64,000 nt of DNA. It comes from Anarhynchus alexandrinus (taxonomy: Eukaryota; Chordata; Aves; Charadriiformes; Charadriidae). The notes beneath the pieces were generated by a model. The model ran no database searches. It was not told the DNA's origin and saw nothing but the letters and a program-made list of their open reading frames with translations. The first letter of the stretch is position 1, and every line of letters starts with the position of its first letter. The position numbers were made by a program, and so were the translations under genes. The stretch is from assembly GCA_008711295.1 (NCBI GenBank), contig VUYV01000290.1, positions 470,294-534,293 of the forward strand. Direction: 5' to 3'. Shown here piece after piece: positions 1 to 12,700 of this stretch.

Positions 1-1892
1 AATACATAAGCAGTTCATTTTAACCAGGTTGGGGGCCTGTTTGCTTTTCAAGTGGAAGGTCTGTGTTTCGAGCATATCGCCAAAAGGGAGCATCAGAACA
101 TTCATTCATCCGCGGGACACTAATGCACATTTGGGCTGTTTAGTCATTCTGCCTTCAGCCCAAAAAGCACCCAAGGATTAAGCTAATGGTCCATTAATAT
201 ATGCCCTGGAGTGTCCTCCTGCTTTACTAAGGGGAAATATATCTCTATAATTCCTATAGCATCATAAGCCTAGTTTAACAGAGCAGAATTCTTCCTATCA
301 TTTGTTAAATTTCTTTAAAAAATACATTTCCAATAAAGGCTAGTTGCCTCCAATCTGGTGCGATGGACGGGAGGGACATTGCTACACCCTCTCTGTATCT
401 ATGCCCAAGAAAAGAGGAAGGGAAACAGCTGGCTACTTTCCACAATAGCTGGATTCAGCCAACAAAAAGCTCCACCATATGCCTGCACGCCATAACAAAC
501 ATAGCTGCGACTCCCAGGCCTCGATTCAGCTAAGCACAGCATTTCAAATGCATGCTGGAGAGGAGATCCTGAATTTTTCTGGAGAAAAGGGCATTTTTGG
601 TATTGGGAATTGAATTGCCACTGATTGCATTTGAACAGGATTATATACTTCTACCACAGTCATGTCATCTGTATACATAGGGCTCAAGGGAACCCAGAAG
701 ATAAGCTGCTTTTCTTCAGTTCAGGGATGGAGATATGATTCTCCTTGATTTCGTCCCTGCAAACAAACGTGGAGAGAATGCACAAAACCAGCCAAAAGCC
801 CTTAGCCACCTTTTTTTCCTGTTTGTTTGTTGTTGTTTTTTTTTAACCCTGCTTGTGTTACCAGGCCCAGCAGGGGCCTACCTGGCTCAAAAAGCAAGCA
901 AGCAAGAATAGCTGCAGGGCAACATCAGATTTTCTCGCAGTTTTCCATGGCCTTCTAAATGTACACAACAGCTGGCACGTATGAGGGTTCCAGCCACACT
1001 GCCAACAGCTCCTCCCCATGTCATGGGCTTGGCGCTAAGCCCAATTCAGAAACTTTACACCAGCCCTAAGCCAGGCAGGAGGTTGCCTGAGCATTGCTGG
1101 GAGGCCATCAGGCAGCCTGGTACGGGCCATCTACAGTCGCCTTGAATCCCGTTGTCCCAAGCGGTGCAAGAAGGTCTGAGGAGCCCATTTTCCCTGCAGT
1201 TTCTCCACCTCCAACTTTCAAACTGAAAATTCCAGTTACTCTGGGAGATTGTGCACATGCCAGACGTGCAAACAACTCTGCCTAAACCTCACTTAGCTTC
1301 TGAGCTCTCAACCTCTCCCACCTCTGCCTTGGGAACTAAGACATTTCTCATACCTCTTAAGACCTACTTCCACCCAGTGCTGTGCAGATACCTTTCTTTC
1401 CGTATCACTATAGAGAGTCTTGCGTATTTATATTGGGCTGCAAATTGGTTGTTGCAGCCCAATATAAATATACACGAAGAAATTCTGGCCTTGCGTACCA
1501 TCAGTTTGAGTTTTTGCTCTTAATTTAAAAGAGGTGCAAGAATTTCAGTGTTTGCAGTCAAAGCAAATCTGATTTAACTGACAGTGATAATGGAGGCTGA
1601 GCAGTTCTGGGATACAGGGTATTCTGGTTAAGTCACCTGCATGGGTAATTCAGAGGTTGTTCTGATGCCAAGTAAGCCTTTCCTCAAGGCACAGAGGGAG
1701 GGAAAAAGGAGCAAAACCCTTGAAAAACAGCTGTTTGTTTCTAGTTCCTCTTGTCAGTCAGGCTTCTTGCCAAAAGCTCATTAAAGGTAATTAAAGGGAG
1801 GAGAAAGTGTACGATCGTATTTGTTATGCAGATAAAGAAGTTGAGGGGGGGTTACGTTAAAATAAAAAAAGAGAATGAAAAAGTGTTGATAC
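1..1892 (-). other. RNF144B: RNF144B intron 3 (partial)
   Basis: Sequence downstream of the exon 3 donor (minus strand, GTATCA at 1892-1887), running off the left edge. I looked here for the next RBR exon, which should begin right after the LQEAE end of exon 3, and did not find it, so exon 4 must lie outside the window. The only structure I can see is the hairpin at 1425-1470. The rest is unremarkable AT-leaning intronic DNA. Confidence 0.8.
1425..1470. repeat. perfect 19-bp inverted repeat (hairpin)
   Basis: The left arm (1425-1443) and right arm (1452-1470) are exact reverse complements over 19 bp, separated by an 8-nt loop. Outside the stem the match continues imperfectly (TCTT and GTA blocks offset by 3 nt), giving arms of about 26 bp. 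It could be a cruciform, a pre-miRNA-like fold in the RNF144B intron, or the remains of a small palindromic element. I do not recognise it as a known miRNA. Confidence 0.85.
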
Positions 1893-1997
1893 CTCTGCTT
1901 CTTGTAGGGTCCCGTGGTTCAAGCATACCATGTCTGGACATGTGATAGGAGAACCACAACCTTCTTGAATTGCCAGCTGCATGTACTGTTTTAGGCA
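1893..1997 (-). CDS. RNF144B: RNF144B coding exon 3 (RING1 C-terminal half)
   Basis: On the minus strand a TTTCTAG acceptor precedes 105 nt that read, in one open frame, [20 protein letters not shown] and on to LQEAE, followed by a GTATCA donor. That is exactly 35 codons, phase 0 at both ends, joining directly to exon 2. The peptide matches RNF144B and differs from the human protein as I recall it at about one residue (Gln where human has Arg after LAI). It supplies Cys56, Cys75 and Cys80 of RING1 (numbering from Met1 in exon 2). RING1 binds the charged E2 in RBR ligases; ubiquitin is then passed to the RING2 catalytic cysteine, which is encoded outside the window. The exon has no internal ATG, so a start-codon search misses it. 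Identity is very secure. Confidence 0.97.
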
Positions 1998-4900
1998 CTA
2001 GAAACAAGTAAAGAAAAGAAAAAAAAAAGTTATAACCCACATGTTGGTAACACACAGATGCTAGAGATGCTGCACAGCTACCACCTCCACTGCCTTAATT
2101 GGCTGTCCTGAAGCTCCAGCACACAGAAAACATCAGTTATTATAAGCGTGAATGCTACAAGTCATTACATTGGAAAGAATGCACCAAAGAACAATTAATT
2201 ATGCATGACTTCATCTGCTGAGCATTGCGTTTACCCAAGTCAGCAAGTCAGACCTTTCAGTGCTAACAACCCCTACACTCTGCTAAACTGGGATTGGAGG
2301 ATTTAGTGGGGGGAGTATCTTTCATCTTAATTAAACGGGCTTCGCTCTTTTGTCTTTCCTCCTGTGTTCTTAATTCAGACTCTCAGCCAGCAGTTTCCAT
2401 TGTAGGAGACCTCATTTACAAGAAAGAGGCTACTGTTCTCAGCTGCATAAAAGGGGAAGGGGGTTTATAACCTGGTTAGAAGGTTATAAACTGCCCTAGA
2501 AGATGTGCAGCTATCAGTTCTTTCCCTCCTCCCCCAACTCCCTACACAGATCAGGTAATTTCCATGGTTTACCATGATTTATCATCAGCCTCTAGTCTAT
2601 TGAGCAGGAGTTCAAAGTCCATTTCCAGTATGGAGGCTTTCTTATGAATGTTTCCAAATTGTTTTGTTACACAAAAATGGCAGGTCTCCCCCCTCCAAGA
2701 AAAAAAAAAAAGCCCCAGGTCTCTTCAGAAACCGTTTCCAGTATTTTAACATTCAAGTCTGCATTAGGTTGGACTGTTCTGAGAAGGTCTTGCATATTGT
2801 GCTCTGATTAAAGAAAATTCCTCATTTGTATTTTTATTGGAAAGCTGGTACCCTCTTAAATGTCAGGATAATTAGGACTTTTACAAATGGAAATGAGGTT
2901 TCTTTATTATTCTGTCTATCTCTCTACCAAAACATCCACATCCACACGATTTTCTTAATTCTGATGAACTATACAGAGACATTAGTTCTAGCAAGTAGAA
3001 TTAGCTTAACTTAGTGGCATTTTAAATAAGCTTACTTTTGATTTGTAAATATTTGAAGTGTATTCATTTAGACGAACGTAGGGGTATAACCTAAGTGGTA
3101 AGCTTTAAATATCTAGCTCATTAAGCACTAATGGATTCAGATCCAGCAAGCACCCCTATAAGAAAGCAGCAGAGCAGGCTGCAAGGAATTGCTGGTGCAA
3201 GTAGTAGTGGGAAGTGAGCAAGATACTCACAGGTGAAGAGCAAAAAAGAAATCATGTCAGTAACTGAAGGCGGTGTTAGCTCCCCAGGGAATATTAGCCC
3301 AGATTTAACGAGGAGCTATTCTTTTATTATTCAAGCAGTCTCAGTGCCCTGTCCCATCTCCTCCCCCACCTCTCCCAAAGGCATCTAGGCACGGTGCTTA
3401 TAAAAAGTCAGTTTAACCACCGGATCAAATCACCCCACTAGCACACGCAGCTCCTCCACAGAGCAGGAAGCAGAACCAGGTACACAACCACGGCAGTGCC
3501 TGGGAGCAGCTACCCTAGAGACACCAGAGCTGCCAGGGCCCTGCCCACATCTGCTGCCACCATAGTCTGGACATTGGCAGTGGGTGGCATAGGGAAAGCC
3601 AAAAAAGTGTCCCCAGAGCCCAGGGCGACTCCCAGTGCTATTACTGATGCGGGTGGAGACCATGAGTGACCTGCTCCTGCAGCCCCACATTCATTAAGCA
3701 CCTGGTGTTGACCACGTGCTTCAGGTCATATCACAGGGGAAACACGGTATCAAGCGCTCACTCCCTGCACAAATTTCCTCCCTGGTTTTGCCTGTACCCA
3801 GCCTCCATCATGAATAATGCAAACAGAAAATTCTGCCCTCCGAGTCCCTTCCCCAAAGCCTGTACATGCTGCAGTGTGTTGGGTGCACTTCTTAGATACG
3901 TGGGCGATGCTCCAGCAGAGCCTCCTGACATCTCACTCCCTCTCCTCACAGAAGACCTGATTACTTTCTGGATCAAGTCTCAGGGCAGTGTTTGGAGAAG
4001 GAGAAATGTTTCCCTCCCGCCAAAACATTTAGTTTGCCTTAATTCCTCAGCAAGCATGGGAGAGCAACCTTTTACTTTTGCTAAGATCCTGGCTTCTGTC
4101 TCCTCTGTGGTGCTGCCTGATATTTAGTAATTTGTTTTGACAGCATGGTACAGTGGATTTGTATTCAGGGGGCAGCTCAGGTCAGCCGGTTACAGAGGGA
4201 AGACAAAGCCTCAGAAGTTACTGCAGGCCTAGCAGCAGCCCAGAGGCTTGTTCTTAATTTAGACTTCCAGGACAGAAGCTCAGAGCACTGACAATTACCC
4301 TTCCGTGCAAGGATGGGCATGAAGCTCTTAAGGAGCTTCGATCTACAGTATGGATTTTGCAATCAGTTTCAATAGGCAGTATCTAAATCATTAGGGGTAC
4401 GAAGCCAGGAGAACAGAGGTTTCTGAGGATTGCTAATGCATCTGGATTCTCCTTCTCTTCTAGCTCACTGCTTAGTTGTATGTGAGGATAGGTGAGCAAC
4501 TGGAGCCTTATGCGATGCTTTTGGAGGGTGCTGTGCTTTCAGAAGGTGACTTGGAGAGATTTTATAATAGGTCTGTGCGATGCCATGGATCTTCAAATGT
4601 TTCACAGAAAACCTCCCTGTTTAATAGTTTTTATAGGTATTAAATCTTTTGCCTTGATTTTCTGCACTGTGGGTGCAATTCAAGAAGCTGATGGAAGGAC
4701 TTAAAGGTGCTGGGAAACTCAAAGGAAGAATTTAACATTTACCATTGAAGGACTAAGCTTTTTACTTAAGCCTGTACATGAATGAAAATATGGCCTTCTT
4801 GTTCCCCCTTTCACAAGTTAGCGGCAAAGAAGAGACAGTGGAAAATGACTAAAATTTTAAAATATGCCTTCACTTTAACAGTAAGACTATTTTTAGAGGG

Positions 4901-5740
4901 GTTTTACTATTATTTACAGCTCAGCTACTAATTTAGCTACTTACTTGAAAAGTGGCAAATAAAAGTATCAGAAAAGATGTAAAAGCTGCAAATGTGATGA
5001 GAAGAGGATTCAATATCTATAGAATGACCTTCTAAGCAGTATGTCCTCCCACACTATGGAGAATACATTATACAGACATAATATACATACAGACATAAAA
5101 TGGTAAGAATTTTTGTGCATTTTGTCTGCAAAAATCAGGAGTATCTCACTTAGGAAAACTGCACACACTACATATGCTACTTAATTGCTCTACAAAGTGG
5201 AGGTAAGATCAAGATACTCAGCCTTCTGTGGTATTAGAGTTCCTTGAAAGGATCTTAATCTTGACATCCAAGGAATCACCAGATCCAAACACCCTTGGGC
5301 TACACTCCCCCACCAGTTTCCCGCAGGAAACTTCCTTACAAGCACGGGGAGCAGTAGGTGGCTGGAGAGTCCACACCACAGGACCTGTGGCTTACAACGA
5401 CAGTCATACCATCGTCTTACTCTCCATGGCCAGAGCAAGTCATCCGCAGTGACCTTTCTACCAGAACAGCGAGGTTTCCACGAATGTGTCACACAGTCAA
5501 GGCAGAATGGTTGAGGCAACAGACTAAAAATCTACTGAGGTCTTGCTGAACGAGTTTGAATACTGCTGACTACAGATGAAACTGCAGGACTGGCTCCATT
5601 ATGTTCACCCCTCAAACAAATGGTAGATACCAACACAAGGAATTTTAACTTCCATACCTGCAAGTGTACCCTAATCAGTTACATTCAGTTTACTCAGATT
5701 TTCCCCACTGAGCAACTATACTATGCAATTATCTGTTCTG

Positions 5741-5778
5741 GGATACATAACAAAATCCTGGATACATAACAAAATCCT
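5741..5778. repeat. perfect 19-bp tandem duplication
   Basis: The 19-bp unit GGATACATAACAAAATCCT occurs twice head to tail with no mismatch or spacer. It looks like a recent replication-slippage duplication inside RNF144B intron 2. Confidence 0.9.
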
Positions 5779-8700
5779 GATGCAATCAAGCAAAAGGGAT
5801 CAATTAAAATGTGATAATGTAATTCCACCAGTAAAACGCAGTACACCCAACAGAAGGTTTTGGTGCTGATCTGACTTTGCCAATCACATTTTGCTCCTGC
5901 TGGACTACTGGCAACTTCAGTGGAAAGAGTATGACAAGTAATTTTTTCTCTGCCTGAGATTCACAATGTATAATGACTCTTTTTTTCAGATAATTTGCTG
6001 TCTAAGCATTTTTGGGGCAAGATTTTTTTTTCTCTTATGCCATTTTTGTCTTTCAGGCCATCAACTTCCTTTATTTAATCAAAGAAGGTCAATATTCATT
6101 TACCTACTTCACAAGATGTTACTCATGAGTATGTAGTAAGTTAAGGCCTGTAAAGTACCTGGATCGAATTATCATGCAACATACATACATTTCTTTTATC
6201 TTACAGGACTTGTAAGAAAGATTATGATTTAGGCAAATACTTACATACGCCCCAAGTATTCCTCTCCTGGAGCTAAGGCTTTGTTGAAAGTGTGTGTTGT
6301 AATATGAGGGAAGAATCCTTAAAAAAGCACTGAAAAGCACAATCCAGGAATGCACAAACTAACATAAAAAATTCCTTCTTCAGTAATGAACACTTCCTCT
6401 AATATTTGAAAGTATTTTCTATGGTCAGCTGTGAGCCCCAGGAATAGAAAATTCTGTTCAGGCTATTCATGGATTCTTCATTTCAACACTTCTCCTACAT
6501 GCAGCTCTAACTTCAACTTTATTTCCCCAAAGTAAATTGTGCAGAGGGAATTTTTAACATACTGACCAAAAAAAAAAATAAATCTGTGTGGCAATTTATT
6601 TAATCTCCCAAGGGACCATAACAGTTCTGCATTTTAACGTAAGAATGAGTTCTAAGCATAATTTCAGTATTATGTTGCTAGGTAATGATGTCACAAAGGC
6701 ACTATATCCCTCTTACTGTGAAATCTTATGTTTCTATTCAAAGCCATTTTCAGATAATCTCTGTACCAGAAACAAAAGATGGATCTCAATCATTCCTACA
6801 TAATGCTTTTTCAAGTACCTTGACATGTTCCATTACCTTGCTCATCTCCCATCTGCATGCACCTCTTCAGCTCCCTAAATGCAGCCTCATTGTTTTGGAT
6901 GCAAAAGCATAAAAGGAAATCCCATACGTGATGTGACAAAATTGAACAGGTAGTTTTATTAAGAAACATGGAGGGATGGGTAGGAAGAAGAAAGAAACGG
7001 AAAGCCCTGGCCTGTTTTCCTGTCAAATGCTACAGACATTGCTGCTAGCCACTGTGCAGCAGTTGGTACAGGATAAGTAAGGGCATTTTTAATTAAATTG
7101 CGGAAAGGGGGAAAAAAATCCAGATCTACAGTATTTCTTAACTAGTACTAGGGCATGATCTACATTAAATAAGAAAATGCAAGAAATTATTGAAGGCATC
7201 TTGCTAAAACAACAAGGTCTTTCCTACTAACATATAACTTGAAGACAATTTCAATTACAGAAAAATTAAGAAAACCTCAGGTTTCCGTCTCAAAATCCAC
7301 AAGACTGATTTAAAATTTTAAATTCCTCTTCCAGATTTGTCCTCCAAACTGTATTGGTTTGGGTTTTTTTCAGCCTTGGCCTTTTTACAAACTCAAAATC
7401 TGGGGGGGTGGAAAAAAAAAAAAGACTGTATATGGAAAGAAAACATAACTTTTCAGCTGGCATTCCAGGGTGTCTTATGATTCAGGACGGATCAACAGAT
7501 AGGTATTTAGTTTTTGTTTCAATTCTGGGCAGTGTTTATGTACTTTCTATTCATAAGTCCTAACTTTCATTTCTTTCTTATCATTTACAAATGTTACTTG
7601 TTCTTCAGTGCATACACAAGACAATGTAGTAGTCATGTAGTTTTAAATGGAATATGTAGTATTACTAACTTCAGTGACACAATTCAGAACAATGTTCTGA
7701 CAATGTCAGAACTCTAAATTTAACCACCTGATCCACTCAGCATTTAATCATGTACTCAAATAAATATACGACCCCCAAACAGTACTCATAGTGTTTATGA
7801 GAGATCTACATAAAGTTTAGTAATATGTTCATCATTGTCATGATATCTGCACTTCTGCATGTTCAATCTCTAAAATGGGCCAGTTGCTTTCAATCTATGG
7901 TAATCGAACTCCTGGAATCTCTCAAGTATTTCTCAACAGGTCTTAAAACTAGATGAATCAAGTCTATTGGCAATTAGCTTGGAGGCATCTGTGCTTCACT
8001 TGGAAAAAAATGTGAGGCTTTTCCAGTTAAATGGCTGTTTCTGTAGTGTACTTCTAAAAATCTTTCTTTATTAATTTGTTAGAGATTAAATTTATGATAG
8101 GCAGGACAGGAGCAAAAAACAAAAGATCAATGAAACATGCATTTGTATTGCCCAATCTATATTTTAACTGTTATGGACCAGATGCAGTGACAAATTAAGT
8201 TGCTTTCAGATGGATAGAGGACCAGGTCACATAAGAGCCTTATTGAGAAAGATGCTTGAAAGAAAGTGAAAACATGCCCCTTTAGCTTCAAATGACATAC
8301 AGTCATCTCATGGCTCAGTAGAAGGGGAGGAATAACATCACTGACGAGCATTTTATTTTGCCATGACTAAGTGAAAACACCAAGCAAACATGACAATGGA
8401 CCAGAATGCCTCCTCGCTGCTCTACAAGCCTATTTTTTAAGGGATCTTTCAAGTATATCTGAGAAATACACTGTCATCAGCTTTCCCTCAAAAGATCTAC
8501 CACCAATCATGCTAGATTCTGCTCAGATACACAGTCTAAAACCAATTTACACATGGCCCACCATCCTGGCAGCCTTTCATGAAGGTCAGGTTAGGTTCCT
8601 GGAAATCGTTGCCATGAAGTGGTACCACCAAAAAGAAAAGGACCAGAGAAATTCACCCTTTCCAAAACTGAACCAGCTGCAAATAACCTTTCTCTTGCAA

Positions 8701-9728
8701 AGGGTATCTGTGTCAGACCAAACCTGGCCTTACAACAGCTACAAAACAGACATGACCATGAGGCTTATGTCACAGGGTGGCTTAGTTACTGTGGCACTCT
8801 GAGGCATTGACAACTTACTTCACAGCTGTTTCTTCATTTGTTAACACCAACTTCACTGATGCGGTGCTGTCATTAAACATGTTAGTTCCCTCTTCCTCAC
8901 CTGTCTTCCCTTGGCCACCACCCAGATGCTGCCACCTCTATTGACTTCAGAAACATTTAGCCCCTCTTCCTGAACAGTAGCATCCATCAAAAGGCAACGG
9001 GTACATTTGTGCCATTTTGGTACCCCTGCTAACTCTGCCTTTGGTATTACTCTGCACAGAAATGCATGCAAGAACTTTACTTAAACCATCTCAATTACTA
9101 TAAAAGTGCTATGAGTTGAGTGACAATAGTAGCAGGTGTGGGAATTTTCTTTTTTATAACTTTAAAACAAAGCTATTCTGAAACATTTCAGATGTTGAGC
9201 TGGGGAAAAAAGAATCCAAAATGTCAAAACTTGACAGCTTGCTACCTGTGGGTGGAAGCAGAAAACAATATGAGGTGAGCTTTATATAAAAGTAAGTGGG
9301 GCATTGCAGCACAAGGTCTATTTAGGAAGAGGAGAAGGTAGTGTTCTGGTGCAGCCGTAAGCACATGCAGGTGTCTTGTAGGATGCAGGAATGAGGAGGA
9401 AGAAGAGGGGACTAAACCCCTTCTTGAAAATTAGCACAAAGAAACAGAAGAGATATTAAAACCCAGTGTTGGCCAGATGAAGGAAAATCCAAATTTTCCC
9501 TTACTCATAAGTTTTAGTAAGTAGCTTTTCACTGGAGTATTCACGTACATTTGCTCCATTTAGCAGGCATCCCACGCTCTTTGTCATCTGCCTCCTCCTT
9601 GTCTTTGATCTACTCAGTCTCCTCTGCTCTCAGGCTTTTCTGCCCATGATTTTTGCTGATGATGCTGATCCCTCACATTAATTTGTCTCCAGTTCTCCAG
9701 TGCTCCCCTGCACAAGCTATCTGAGGCT

Positions 9729-9794
9729 TCACAGAATCACAGAATGGTCAGGGTTGGAAGGGACTTCTGGAGATCATCTAGTCCAACCCCCCTT
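9729..9794 (-). mobile_element. CR1 LINE 3'-end fragment
   Basis: TCACAGAATCACAGAATGG followed by GGTTGGAAGGGAC and ATCTAGTCCAACCCC is the reverse complement of the avian CR1 3' UTR. The tail is at the low-coordinate end, so the element lies on the minus strand. Only about 65 bp remain, a severely 5'-truncated insertion with no coding capacity. Confidence 0.9.
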
Positions 9795-12700
9795 CACAAC
9801 ACTAAAGATAAAATGTCAATATTTAGCCACCCGAAAGAGGCAGGGCAACACACAGCTGCTCTTAAAAAGATTAAGGAAAGCAGAGGAGCCTTAGAGTGTC
9901 CTGCTGGTGAAGTGCAACAGAGAAATTCCTGTTTCTGGATGGGTTTCCCCTTCCCCTCAAGCAAAAGTGTCTGGCAGCAGCATGCAAGCCCCTCTCTCGG
10001 AGGCTGCAGCCTCCCAAGGCCCTGACTCGCCAGGTAGGGAGCTGCCCCGGGCGCCAGGCTGTCAACAGCAATAAAAAAGCCTTTTTCGCCCATGTCTAGC
10101 CCTGGCCTTGCTGTCACACATAGCTACAGTGGAAAATCTTGTTCTTCCAAACACCTTCAGATCACCTTCTACTTGCAGAATAGCCGAGACAGCACAGAAG
10201 CTACCTGTGCTTCTATTCAACATTGCACACTGACTTCTCCTTTTAAGGCTGCATGAAGTTTAATCACATTTAGACTGCATTGTGTGCACCAAAATAACAA
10301 ACAGGTGGATCATCGTGATATTTGTTTTGCACGTTTTGTAACTCAGTTACCTCACACACTTCTGAGAAGTACAAGACCCAACAAAGAATTTGCTTGAAAA
10401 AAAAGAAGGGTGAATCATGCTAGTTCTGCATAAACATGTGCTGAAAGCACAGAAGCAAATACATGGAAATATCTTCTGTTTTCAGACATTGTTACATGTT
10501 GTCTTAGGCATCTCAAGCCCTGTTCCAATAAATAACACACAAGATGGATAGAAGCTGCTGCTTGACGTAAATAGCAGTAATGCCATTTATTGCTCACCTG
10601 GCTCTCATCAGGATTCTGAAACTTAGGAGGAGGGGGAAAAAGAGGAAAGACAAAACCAAACAGAAGGAAAGACAAAAGCAAACAGAATTGGCATACAGGG
10701 AAGAAGATGACGCCGGCTTTTTTACTGACCCCCAAAACCACATTTTCCATAACAGCACTGCACTGGTTCCCTTCTGCCATCCCTGCCAGCAGGGCAATCT
10801 TACCACACCTGGTAGAACCTCACCTCCATGACTGCTGACAGGCTACAGACTCACACTGAGTCTTCCATGGGGCCCTTAGTATTTCCAGTATTACTGCTAG
10901 TCCAGCACTCCTCCCTGCTGCTAATTTATGCTGTGCCAGCTACCGGGGCATTTCTAGCAAGAGGAAGCAAGGTGCATGTGATCACACCACTCATCGTCTC
11001 TCCCAGCTGCTTTCCCAGTTTCAGCCAGGTTTTGAGAAGGTGGCAGTCTCCAAGATGTATGCTTTCCAACCGGTCTAATGAGCGCCAAAGCCCGGGCAAC
11101 ACCCAGTGCCCCCTCCAAAGGCAAAGCAGGGAGGTCAGCCCGTCTATTTCTGGCACTACTCTGACTGAGCACTCCTGAGTTTTGCCCTTGTGAGGCACCG
11201 CTGGAGCTATCTAGGGGAGGAAGGAGAAGAGCAAAGGATACAAACATGTAGGAAAATTGACTAGAAATAAGTGCAATATTCAAAATATAATTTCTTAAGT
11301 GTATCAGTCAGGATGTAAATAATACTAGCTTGCTTTGGACCTAGATATAAGTGCACTAAAATACTGTATTTTGTAACACTGTGATGGGGTAGCCAGACAC
11401 AGTGTAGAATTATTTAATGTACATATGTGAGCGATGTGACCACCACAGGGGCAAAAACCTGTGTAGCTGCACATGGGTGCCTCCAAGGAAGAAAAAGTTG
11501 CAAGACAAGGTAAGCACAAGGGACTGCAGACAGGAAAGACATCCCACCAAATATACAGGAAGGATGACTGGCAAGACAAAAACCAAGATCAGTATCAGGA
11601 AGAGATGAGACCCCCTCCTCTTTCAGGAATGGGGCAAGTAGCATAAAACCATGCAGCTTAGGCAATACGTATATTGCTGAAGATATATAAGAGTGCACCA
11701 CTGCATGGCACTCCGCAAAGGTTTTATAGGTATAGGAAATGACCTGAATAATATAAAGTGCAGTCCTCTAAAACTTTTGCAGGTCAAATACACCTCACGT
11801 CCCTGCCCAACCCTCTTCAGAGATCAGTCTTTCATTCAAAACTAATATAGTCCGAACACAATGAAACCAAGCCATAAGGTACACTATAGCCGTTTCCAAA
11901 TTCTTGGGATGTGTAAATGTGTGCTTTATCTCACATTTCAGTGGAGTCTTACACCAAGCGCAACAAATATTGAGAAATACAAGGCTGATGCCTCCTCAGA
12001 CCTGAATAGGCTACCAAGTAAGATGGGAAGTGTGTTCTGCAAGCCATCTGCTTTTTCCTCTCTGAACAGAGAGAGTAAAAATGTTTATAGCTATTTCAAA
12101 AACTCCTGTCTTAGTAGCAACGTTCTACCAAAATGCAAACACACACCTTCTTAAACACAGTTTACTTACTTTGGCTACAACACAGATTTTATGAGGTATA
12201 ATGTTTATTACAAGAGTTTCTAAGCTGAAAAAATAGCTGTACACAATTCTAACTCATTTAAATTCCTTGGTTTTACAAGGTACAAATGAAAAGGAGATAT
12301 AAGCTCATTCCCGCAGATGCCTAAATTGTAACAATTTCCAATTATTTCCACAGCCAAAAATGCTGTAGTGAAAAATGACCATAGATGCAGAATCATCATT
12401 ACAGCTAGCAAAAAAAAAAAAAAGACCTCGCATGTGTAATAGAACAAAAAATTAACAAAACTAACGGTTCCACCTTAGTAGAGCAGAACCTATTATGACC
12501 ATGTCAAGCCCTTTTCTATTTCAAATTTAATATTACTCTTGGATCTATCTAATTAACCTTAGTGATAGAATAATCTATACAAGCTGAAAGCATCGCTAGC
12601 TAAAAAACTGATATGGGCTCAATCCCATAGCTCACAGTTGACATTCTTACCCCAATATCTGTCTTAAGGGCAGTGTGAAGGTACCTAGAAGCCCTGGCAT

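Noticed and set aside
3666..4127. 153-codon plus-strand frame in intron 2
   Set aside because: No recognisable motif; open on both strands over part of its length, which is typical of GC-richer intron sequence.
8371..8802. 143-codon plus-strand frame in RNF144B intron 2
   Set aside because: It opens with GTG, has no domain, no splice support and lies antisense to the gene. I treat it as a chance frame.
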